DNA from: Entophlyctis helioformis | Lineage: Eukaryota > Chytridiomycota > Chytridiomycetes > Chytridiales > Chytriomycetaceae | Assembly (NCBI GenBank): GCA_025526915.1 | Contig: JAHLKH010000344.1 | Location: 1 to 18,642 of the forward strand | Length of the DNA stretch: 18,642 nt | Direction of reading: 5' to 3' | Shown: piece by piece, positions 9,965 through 17,611 of the stretch | Layout of the letters: the number at the start of each line of letters is the position of its first letter | How positions within the stretch are numbered: position 1 is the first letter of the stretch | The notes under the pieces: generated by a model | Seen by the model: the letters and a program-made list of their open reading frames with translations, nothing else | What the model was told of the DNA's origin: nothing | Databases searched by the model: none | Position numbers and translations under genes: made by a program

Positions 9965-11428
9965 TCATTCAGCAGTCGGCCGAGTGGATGGCGGCAATGA
10001 TGCCGCTGCCTGTGCGCCAATCTTCTTCTTGAACGCCTCCAGTCCCGCCGCATCTCCCGCCTTCTCAAACGCATGTACAAGAATCTTGTTCGCCGCCGTC
10101 TCAATGTATCTGGGCAACGGTCTCTTGATTTCGGCATACAGAGCCGTGGCCGACGCAAGATCGCCCATCCCGCCGTATCCCTTCATCATCGCCATGATGG
10201 CACGTGTCTGGTCAATATCCACGAGCCTGAGGTACTTCCAGAGGTCGGCCATGGCGGCCGGCGTGGTCATGGGTCCCATCATGCGTGCCATGGCCGTCTC
10301 GATCCGCGCGTTGGTGTAAACCCTGCGTATGTGATACGCAAAGATATGCCACACTACCATGCGGTCGCCCATGGCCGCAAGGGCAATAAGGTTCTCTGTG
10401 CGGATCTTATGGTCCACGGGGATGCGGGAGAGAGGCAGGTCCTTGACGATCGCAGTCACACGTTGGTGCTGCCCAAGCTTGTTGTACGCACAGAGTGCCG
10501 CCCCCAGTAGCTGTGGCTCTGGCTTGCCACTCTTGTTCGTGTACTCGTCATAGTAGGCCAGAACCTTGGCGTAATCGCGGACCTTCAAGTAGTGGCTGCA
10601 CACATGCGAGCAAGCCTCGGCTTCTGCACCGAGCCCGCTGGCCTTGAGCTCTCCAAACACCTCCAGCAGGCGTGCTTCGTTCCCGCTCGCGACATACGCC
10701 TTCATCAGCTCAGTGTGCGTCCGAGCCGACGGATCCAGCCCGAGAAGCCTGCCAAAGACCTCGCGACCCTTGGCCTCGTTGCCGGCGACAATGCAGCCAT
10801 ACATGACTGACGAGAGGACGGCTGGCGACTCGACGTCGATGCGCTCGCCGGCCATCTCGGCCAGCAGCGACTCGACGGCAGCCACGTTGCCCAAGCGAGA
10901 ATGGGCCGTGATGGCCACAGTGAACGTCTCTGTCAACGGCTTGACACCCAGCGACCGCACGAGGTCGAAGATGCGCACAGCATAGGCCATGCGGGCCCTG
11001 ACGGACATGTTCCAGGCGGCACGGCCCTCGTTGAAGACAAAGTAGCGCATCATGTCCGTGAGCAGCTCGGGGCGGATCCTGGCCAGGTTGGGCGAGCTGG
11101 CGAGCACCATCTCTTTGAAGAGGCGGACGGCGTACGAGTGCCTGCCTTGGTCGACGGCAGCGAGGAGCATGCCAATGTCCGACGTCTGCTGTGCGGCTGT
11201 TGGGGTCTCGGCGAGGGCAGCGGCTGCAGATGGCTTGGAGTGAGCCATGGCCGGTGCTGTTGGCAAGGCGAGCGACGGTGTGTGTGGGGCGGCAGCAGCA
11301 CTTGCACTTGCAGGGGCTGTGGAGGAGCGTGTGTGCAAGGCAGCTGGAGCAGCAGCAGCTGGAAGACACGCACGCAGACCGGCACGACGCAGCTGCTGCG
11401 CAGCGGCAGCGGGTCTGGCACGCAGCAT
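9965..11428 (-). CDS. Mitochondrial pentatricopeptide repeat (PPR) protein
   Basis: An intronless frame of 487 residues. PPR proteins bind organellar RNA and act in its processing, stability or translation. The N-terminus (MLRARPAAAAQQLRRAGLRA, then LHTRSSTAP) is Arg/Ala/Ser-rich without acidic residues for about 70 positions, a typical mitochondrial presequence. From about residue 85 the chain is a series of paired helices of roughly 35 residues with PPR-like pattern, for example TFTVAITAHSRLGNVAAVES, THTELMKAYVASGNEARLLE, LGAALCAYNKLGQHQRVTAI and RAIMAMMKGYGGMGDLASAT. The ATG at 11428 is chosen because it gives the presequence and no earlier in-frame ATG exists; the frame remains open upstream only through non-ATG codons. 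The gene is divergent from the zinc-finger gene to its right. The target RNA cannot be predicted from what I can see. Confidence 0.85.
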   Translation of the reverse strand: MLRARPAAAAQQLRRAGLRACLPAAAAPAALHTRSSTAPASASAAAAPHTPSLALPTAPAMAHSKPSAAAALAETPTAAQQTSDIGMLLAAVDQGRHSYAVRLFKEMVLASSPNLARIRPELLTDMMRYFVFNEGRAAWNMSVRARMAYAVRIFDLVRSLGVKPLTETFTVAITAHSRLGNVAAVESLLAEMAGERIDVESPAVLSSVMYGCIVAGNEAKGREVFGRLLGLDPSARTHTELMKAYVASGNEARLLEVFGELKASGLGAEAEACSHVCSHYLKVRDYAKVLAYYDEYTNKSGKPEPQLLGAALCAYNKLGQHQRVTAIVKDLPLSRIPVDHKIRTENLIALAAMGDRMVVWHIFAYHIRRVYTNARIETAMARMMGPMTTPAAMADLWKYLRLVDIDQTRAIMAMMKGYGGMGDLASATALYAEIKRPLPRYIETAANKILVHAFEKAGDAAGLEAFKKKIGAQAAASLPPSTRPTAE

Positions 11429-12706
11429 GGGCGAGCGGCCGTTGGGCAACGAGTTGGTGCGTGTGCGGCAAACACGGCGGGCGGCCTCGTGCACGCTGGC
11501 ATGGCTGGCATGGCTGCGTTGGCGGGCTGGCTGTCTTGGCTGTTAGTTGTGCACGGCGGCATCTGCATCGGCATCTGCATCGCCTGGTTACAGGCAGCCG
11601 GTGCGTGCTGGCTGGTGCACACACGCTGCTTGCAGAGCAGGCCGCGCTGGCAGAGGGGCTGGCAGAGTGGCTGGCAGCAGCAGCCGTGTCTTGGCTCGTG
11701 CACCTGTGCTGCCACAGCGTGCCGTGTGCCGTGTGCCGTGCGCCATGCGCCGTGTGCCTTGCCGTGGCCCGACAGCCTCCTTCCGCCTCCTGTTTGCCAA
11801 ACGTACCAGTGCACAAGCCGCACACCTTGCCAATGGCGCACAAGCCCTGCCACTGTGCGACCTGCGGCAAGGCCGCCCACTCCAAGCCCTGTGGCTGCAT
11901 CCGTCCTTGTGGCCGATCTATCTACCCTGCCTGCCTGCCTCCTGCTTCTCGCCTCTTCCCTCCCCGTCTTCCTCCTGCTCCTCCCTGATTCCTCCCTGCC
12001 CATCATCCGGCTCCCATGGCTCCCTCGTGCTCCACAAGCACAGGCTTGGACGAGCCCGTAACCGCCGCTTCTTCATCACCAAACTTTCTGCCTTCAGCGG
12101 CATCACCGTCAAAAGGCTTTCATCTTTGCGCCTTCGACTGACCTCGGCAGTTAACATCGGCAGTCGCCGTCACACCTCGAAAGTCTCCAAGCAGCAGAGC
12201 ACGATGCAGGCTTCCGACGAGCAGGCAAGTGCCCGACCCGCTGCTTGAAACGCCGTCTGCGTGCGTTGCACCGCCCGCTGGCTGTCTTGCTGTCTGTCTT
12301 GCTGGCTGGCGGGCTGCAGCGAGATGCCGCCCTTGGTACCTGCCGCCCAGCCGTGCATCCGCACACAGATCACAGCCTGTCTGCGGCAGTCGAGCCTTCA
12401 TTGGGCTCTTTGGCGGTCGTCGGCAGGCTGCTGCTGTGCACCAAAACAGCGTCTGCCGTGACAGCCGCCAAAACGGCGTCTGCCGCGACAGCCACCACCA
12501 AGGCTGCCACCACTCGTCTGCCCTGCCGTTGCTGGCACTGCTGTGATTGCATCTGCCTGCCTGCCTGCCTGTCTTTCTGCCTGCCGTTCTGTCTTTCTGC
12601 CGCCCGCATCTCCTCTCCTCTGACACCCGCACCTCCTCTCCTCTGATTTATCTGTCGACTGCACCGCCGCCAAACGCCGCTTCCGGTCCAGCAGCTCTGG
12701 TTCGAG
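11429..12706. promoter_or_regulatory. Long divergent upstream region (PPR gene / zinc-finger gene)
   Basis: This 1,278-bp gap holds the promoters of both flanking genes. Visible content: GTGCCGT/GTGCC units at about 11712-11766; pyrimidine-rich tracts at about 11931-12000 and 12548-12652; a duplicated CACCTCCTCTCCTCTGA-like unit near 12610-12647; and a 27-bp imperfect repeat at 12441-12494. A short ATG frame at 12204 (MQASDEQ) runs into CAG-GCAAGT, a possible GC-type splice donor. That could make it a first exon of the zinc-finger gene, but this is unproven. Confidence 0.55.
12441..12494. repeat. 27-bp imperfect direct repeat, two copies
   Basis: Two adjacent 27-bp copies begin CCAAAACAGCGTCTGCCG (12441) and CCAAAACGGCGTCTGCCG (12468), each followed by a GACAGCC stretch. 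They lie about 215-265 bp upstream of the zinc-finger ATG at 12707. Confidence 0.85.
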
Positions 12707-15301
12707 ATGCCCATCAGCGACGCTGCAGCAGACAGCGCCGGCCTGCTCTTTGGCAACGGTGCACACGAGGCTGCGGCCACACCGACGGCAGCTCTTGCTG
12801 CAGACGACATGGCAGGCATCGACAACCTCTTCCTGCAGACCGACGGCTCGTTCCTGCAGCAGCTGGCCGGCGAGCCCGCATCGCTTGCACCATCAGCGGC
12901 GCCTCAAGTGCACCCGCACGGCCACGCACGTGGTTCGGATCACAGCGACGCAAGCCGCGTAAATGGCGGCATGGATCCGGCCTCTTCTTCATCGCCGTCA
13001 GAGTCGCTGCACGAGTCGCTGGCTGTTCCGGTCGCTGCCGGGCTCATGCTCACATCGCCAGCACTGGACATGCAGCAGCACCTGCAGCAGACCACACAGC
13101 AGTCGCACGCCGTGCACGCCAACAGACCCGACGGTGCCGCTCACTTGATCGCCACGACAGCCATGACCACGGAAGCATTGCCACTGTCGCTGTCATCGTC
13201 GCCGTCTGCGGGTGCAGCACACCAGAGCAGCATCCATCTGCAGCACGGCCGAGGCCTGTCGCTCGGCCTGGATGTGAGCAAGCTGTCCAACGTCATGTCG
13301 GCTCCCACATCGCCCGTCGACAGCATGCCCACCTTGCTCATGCCGCTCCCAGCCCGCGCATCTGGCCATCTTGGGCATGGGCTGCTTGACCAGCACCAGC
13401 CGCAGCACCCGCCACAGCAGCTGTCCATCCAAGTCCACTTGCAGCATCGCCAGCAGCAGTTGAACGAGCAGTTTCTGCGTCTGCAGCAGCAGCAGAAGCA
13501 GCTCGACCAGCTGGCATCGCAGATGCACGCGCAGCAGCTGCCTCCACTGCCTCGTCCGCATGTGCACACGCATGTTCCCAACATGGCACTGCCATTGTCC
13601 ATGCAGTCCATGCCGTCCATGCAGTCCGTGCCGTCACTCCAGCCAACATTGGCCATGCAGCCATTGTCGGTGTCGTCGTCCTCGCTGCTGATGCCTGGCG
13701 CGTTTGGCGCGTTCAACTCGGCATCGGCACCAACATCGCCTGTCAGATCGCGCCGCTCGTCCATCGACCCAACGACCCACCTGAGTGTGCACCAGCCACG
13801 CCTCATGCACCAGCCACTGCACCAACACCACCAGCCATCCTTCCCACTGCAACCGCACACGCAGCACCTGCCATCGCTCGGCCCCTCGCTCTCACTGAGT
13901 ATGCCGTTGTCGCTGTCACTCGCGTCGTTCTCGGCACCGCCGTCGCCCACTGGACGGTCGTCGCATCTCGGTCTGCCGTCCGTGGCGGTCATGTCGACAG
14001 CGGCACCTGCCACAACCACATCCAGTGCTCTCTATGGCATGTCGGCATCTGGCGGTTTCACAGTCGACATGATTGCATTCCCAGACACGCCGAGCAGCGC
14101 CAGCGCCAGCACCAGCACCAACAACCACACAGCCAGTGCAAGCAACCTGGCATCGACCGCTTCCATGCTCATGCCATCCAGCTTTGCGTTGCACCGCAGT
14201 ATGTCGACCCAGTCGCCGACCCAGTCGTCGCCCGTTGCAGCCTTTCACAGCCTCGACACGACAGCCGCGCCATCGGCAGCAGCGTCTGCCAGCGCGTCCG
14301 CCTTCACATCTGCGTTCCCCTCGCCGACGCTTCCGTTTGCAGAGCCACCTGGCTCGGACAGCCAGGACACCCCGCAGACGCTAGTTGGGGACGAGGGGCT
14401 GCACCAGCTGGGCCCGTCGTCGCTCCAGGCGCTACACGCCAGCCTGACGGCGCTGCGTGAGCAGCAGAAACTAGACGGACAGTGCAAGTCCGAGGAGCAG
14501 GCTGGCGATGCGTCGCCGTTCTCTGCATATCGCGATGTATCATCGCACGACGACGACGCGCTGTCAAGTGCGGCTGTTTCTCACGCCACGTCACCGGAGC
14601 CTCTCCAGCGATCGCAGTCACAGGTCGATGCATCTGTTGCGAGTGCATCCAAGCCACGCACATCCGGAACCCGCAAGTCTCGCCATCGAGCACCTGTCCG
14701 TGCTGTCGTCAAGTCTGCGATGCGTACACCAGAGCACGACGAGTCTGTGGCAGCAGACACAGCCGACGACAGCGACACTCATCAGAGCAACGACGGCGGT
14801 GCAGCCTCGCACGACAACCACGGCCCGTTGTTGTCATCCTTTTCCATCCACACGGCCCACACGGCCCAGTTGAGAGAGACGACCGAGCCGCGCAAGTTCC
14901 GGTGCTTGGAGTGTCCCAAAGCCTACACACGCAAGTACAACCTCGAGGCTCACATGCGCGGCCACTACAACCTCAAGCCGTTCAAGTGCACGGCGCCAGG
15001 CTGCACCGAAGCCTTTGTGCGCAAGCACGATCTGCAGCGCCATGTGGTTTGTCTGCACAGTCGCGTGGCGTACGGGCCGTGCGACTACTGTGGACGCACA
15101 TACTCTCGCGGCGACACGTACCGCAAGCATCTGCGGTCCGAGCGGCGGAGTCGCGGGCTGCCCGAGTACAGCGACGACGAGGACGGCATGGACGAGGACG
15201 AGTCGCCGTTCCAGTCGCCTGCCGTGTCGCCTGCGGCCAAGGCGGCCGTCGGCGATGCCTGTGATGTGCCGGCCTTGAGTCTGGATGGCTCTGTTCATTG
15301 A
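12707..15301 (+). CDS. C2H2 zinc-finger transcriptional regulator, paralog A
   Basis: A single uninterrupted frame of 864 residues, most likely a nuclear DNA-binding regulator. Residues 1-725 are low complexity, rich in Ser, Ala, Pro, His and Gln. They include a Gln-rich, possibly coiled-coil segment at about 236-278 and Ser-Pro motifs of the form APTSPV that occur twice (about 13290 and 13728), the second followed by RSRRSSID, a protein kinase A-like site. The fingers are C-terminal: finger 1 has Cys733, Cys736, His749, His753; finger 2 has Cys761, Cys766, His779, His784. Finger 3 has Cys792, Cys795 and His808 but no second His, continuing LRSERRSRG. An acidic stretch (YSDDEDGMDEDE) follows. 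Finger arrangement and sequence match the next gene downstream, so the two look like tandem duplicates. The ATG at 12707 is the first good start; a short upstream exon at 12204-12224 is possible. The targets are unknown. Confidence 0.93.
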   Translation: MPISDAAADSAGLLFGNGAHEAAATPTAALAADDMAGIDNLFLQTDGSFLQQLAGEPASLAPSAAPQVHPHGHARGSDHSDASRVNGGMDPASSSSPSESLHESLAVPVAAGLMLTSPALDMQQHLQQTTQQSHAVHANRPDGAAHLIATTAMTTEALPLSLSSSPSAGAAHQSSIHLQHGRGLSLGLDVSKLSNVMSAPTSPVDSMPTLLMPLPARASGHLGHGLLDQHQPQHPPQQLSIQVHLQHRQQQLNEQFLRLQQQQKQLDQLASQMHAQQLPPLPRPHVHTHVPNMALPLSMQSMPSMQSVPSLQPTLAMQPLSVSSSSLLMPGAFGAFNSASAPTSPVRSRRSSIDPTTHLSVHQPRLMHQPLHQHHQPSFPLQPHTQHLPSLGPSLSLSMPLSLSLASFSAPPSPTGRSSHLGLPSVAVMSTAAPATTTSSALYGMSASGGFTVDMIAFPDTPSSASASTSTNNHTASASNLASTASMLMPSSFALHRSMSTQSPTQSSPVAAFHSLDTTAAPSAAASASASAFTSAFPSPTLPFAEPPGSDSQDTPQTLVGDEGLHQLGPSSLQALHASLTALREQQKLDGQCKSEEQAGDASPFSAYRDVSSHDDDALSSAAVSHATSPEPLQRSQSQVDASVASASKPRTSGTRKSRHRAPVRAVVKSAMRTPEHDESVAADTADDSDTHQSNDGGAASHDNHGPLLSSFSIHTAHTAQLRETTEPRKFRCLECPKAYTRKYNLEAHMRGHYNLKPFKCTAPGCTEAFVRKHDLQRHVVCLHSRVAYGPCDYCGRTYSRGDTYRKHLRSERRSRGLPEYSDDEDGMDEDESPFQSPAVSPAAKAAVGDACDVPALSLDGSVH

Positions 15302-15643
15302 TCATTATAGACGCTGCTGAATGAAGAGTGCAGCTTGATGGGTATGCCGTGCTGCGTGTTTGTCTGCGTGTGTACCCACGCCAGCGCCCGAGTCTCGCTG
15401 CGTCCAGGGCGGGAGGGCGGGTGCCGTGGATCCACGCACAATGCGTTTGCACGGCCGAAACAGCTTTGTTTGTTGCGCCTGTTTGGTGCACAGGCTGTGG
15501 CACGCTGCGCCTCGAGCGGCCGCGGCTGGCCGACAAATTGCTGCTCGAGCGCGACTTTCCCTGTCCGCGACAAGCCGTGCTTTGCAGCAGCAGAAACCAG
15601 CCAGCGACCAGCAACCAGCCAGCAACCAGCCAGCCATCGCACC
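15302..15643 (+). promoter_or_regulatory. Intergenic region between the two zinc-finger genes
   Basis: The 342 bp hold the 3' end of paralog A and the promoter of paralog B. Just after the stop of A is ATCATTATAGACGCTGCTG, which resembles sequence downstream of B. Positions 15595-15635 are repeated CAACCAGCCAG units immediately before the ATG of B. Confidence 0.6.
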
Positions 15644-17294
15644 ATGTCCAGTGCCAGCACGCAGCCGGCCCCCGACGCCAGTGTCTCTGTGGGCATGGCA
15701 CCGCACACCCGCCGCCACCACCCGTACCTCGGCTCGGTACGTCTGGCTGCCCATTGTGCCGCCGCCGCTGCTGCTGCTTGAACTGCCCCGCCCTTCAGAT
15801 GATGGATGGCCGTGCACGTATTGATGCGATGGCGAGGCTGGCGGGGCTGCCTGCGGGCCACCCGGCCATCATCGGCTGGGCTGGGCTGGGCTGGGCTGGG
15901 GAGCCCGCTGCAGTCTGCGGCGCATCGGTGCACAGGAGCCTTGCCGGCCACCGCCTGCTGCCTGCTGCCTGCTGCCTGCCGCCCTGTGCACCAGCCGTGC
16001 CGTGCTCGCCCCCACTCGCACCCACACCCGCACTCACACTCACATGCATCCTCTGCCTTGTCCCCAGCAGCGATCCTCGCCGCTCCCTGCCACTGCGGCT
16101 CGGTCGCCAGCACCCGTCGGCGGCAATGCGCTGCATGTGGACCACATTGGAGCGCTGCGCTTCCGCCACTACGAGAGCTTGCCCGTCGGCCACTCCCACA
16201 ACCAGCACCACCACATCCACAACCACAAGCACCAGCGGCATGAGGGGGACTCGCCCCTGCCCTCGCCAGCACCGTCGGCCGCATCCGCAACAGGCTGCTT
16301 GCAACCGAGCGCCGCCGCCGCCGCCGCCGCCAATGTCCTCGACTCGAACGCTTTGCTCCTCGGCGAAACAGCTGAGCCAGGCTCTCGTCTGCCGCCGCCT
16401 GGCACCCAACGGCCGCCGATGGCACTGTCTGCTCGCCACTGGCTGTCTGCGCACAGCGTCATGTCGATCGATGCCCTCATGGGCAGCACCGACAGCAACT
16501 ACGATGATACCAACGCCGGCTGTGCGTCTGCCGCCCAGGGCAGCGGTTGCCACGGAGCATGCCGCACGGCCGCACATGGCCTTGCCGTCCACAGCGCGGC
16601 TTGCCACGCGGCTGTTGTGCACGCCGACACAGACGGCGCTTGCGACCAACGCGTCGCTGCAGGACAGCCGTCGTCGCCCACGCCGTCGTCGTCGCTGTTC
16701 ACACTCGTCGAGATGGCCGCCCTGTGCAGCGAGCTGCCCACCGCTCACGCACACTCCCCAGACTCTGACGACACGGTCAGCAGCCACTCCTCCAACAGCG
16801 TCCGATCCAGTCCGTCCATCCACCACGCACAGTTCGACTCTGCATCACCCCAACACGCTCAGCACACTCAGCATGCCCACCACCCATACCACCTATCCCC
16901 ATCCACGCCACCGCGCCAAGACTCGCCCGCAGCCATAGCAAGCGCCGTCTCGGGGTCCGTCCGCCGCGAGTCAATCGCAAACCAACGAAGTGCGCAGGTT
17001 CCTGTGCACCATCTGCTCCAAGCTGTTCACGCGCGCTACAACCTCGATGCACACATCCGCTCGCACATGAATGTCAAGCCGTATGCGTGCACCCACTTTG
17101 TTGGCGGCACGAACGGCAAGTCGCCATGCACCGAGAGCTTCATCCGCAAGCACGACCTTGTTCGCCACATTGCGTCGGTGCATGAACGCAAGATGTTTGG
17201 GCCTTGCCCGTGGTGTGGACGCAGCTACTCGCGCAGCGACTCGTACAACAAGCATGTACGCGGCGAGGAGCTTTTGCGTGGCATGGCCAGCTGA
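15644..17294 (+). CDS. C2H2 zinc-finger transcriptional regulator, paralog B, with a disrupted first finger
   Basis: The preferred model has exon 1 at 15644-15736 (ATG in ACCATGT context, donor GTACGT) and exon 2 at 16068-17294 (acceptor CCCCAG), both in phase, giving 439 residues. An alternative acceptor at 15798 would need an extra exon and is less well supported. The N-terminal 325 residues are low complexity (His-, Ala- and Ser/Pro-rich). Finger 2 has Cys372, Cys385, His398, His403, with 12 residues between the cysteines instead of the usual 2-4. Finger 3 has Cys411, Cys414, His427 and no second His, as in paralog A. For finger 1 the frame carries only the second half (YNLDAHIRSH, His360/His364). 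The matching CTICSKLFTR sits in the +1 frame just upstream, so the sequence shows opposite one-base shifts on either side. The protein may therefore have two or three fingers. It is probably a nuclear DNA-binding regulator that arose by tandem duplication. Confidence 0.85.
15874..15979. repeat. Short tandem repeats in the paralog B intron
   Basis: Two small arrays: five copies of GGCTG/GCTGG at 15874-15901 and nearly four copies of CCTGCTG at 15954-15979. Both lie in the 15737-16067 intron under the preferred gene model. Confidence 0.85.
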
Positions 17295-17611
17295 TCGATC
17301 GCATGAGCGGGCCTGTGTTCCCTTGATCATCTCCTCCTGTTCATCCTTTACATTGGTGGCGAGTCTGTCATGGCCATCCATCTCATTATAATATAGACTG
17401 TGCTGTATCGCCGTTTTACTCTTGGATGCATGGTTCATTGTGAACGCTATAAGGAGATTGGCTGGGATGCGTGAGCGTGTACCGCCAGATGAGCTTTCTC
17501 GGCGTCCTTGCTCTTCAGGATTGGCCAATCAGATGCAGCCACATTTGTGTTGATGGCGATGTCACCGCACAGCACAGGCATTCACGTCGCCCACTCCTTC
17601 GACAAGCACAC
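17295..17611 (+). promoter_or_regulatory. Intergenic region and CCAAT-box promoter of the ABC transporter gene
   Basis: The 317 bp include the 3' end of paralog B, with an AT-rich ATTATAATATAGAC at about 17385-17398 that may serve 3' end formation. At 17519-17530 there is a 12-bp perfect palindrome, GATTGGCCAATC, which places a CCAAT box on both strands 82-93 bp before the ABC transporter ATG at 17612. Confidence 0.6.

Noticed and set aside
11429..11494. Extended N-terminus for the PPR protein
   Set aside because: It would begin at a GTG codon. The ATG at 11428 gives a good mitochondrial presequence.
13141..14019. 292-codon minus-strand ORF inside zinc-finger paralog A
   Set aside because: It is an antisense shadow of a Ser/Gln-rich coding region with no family features.
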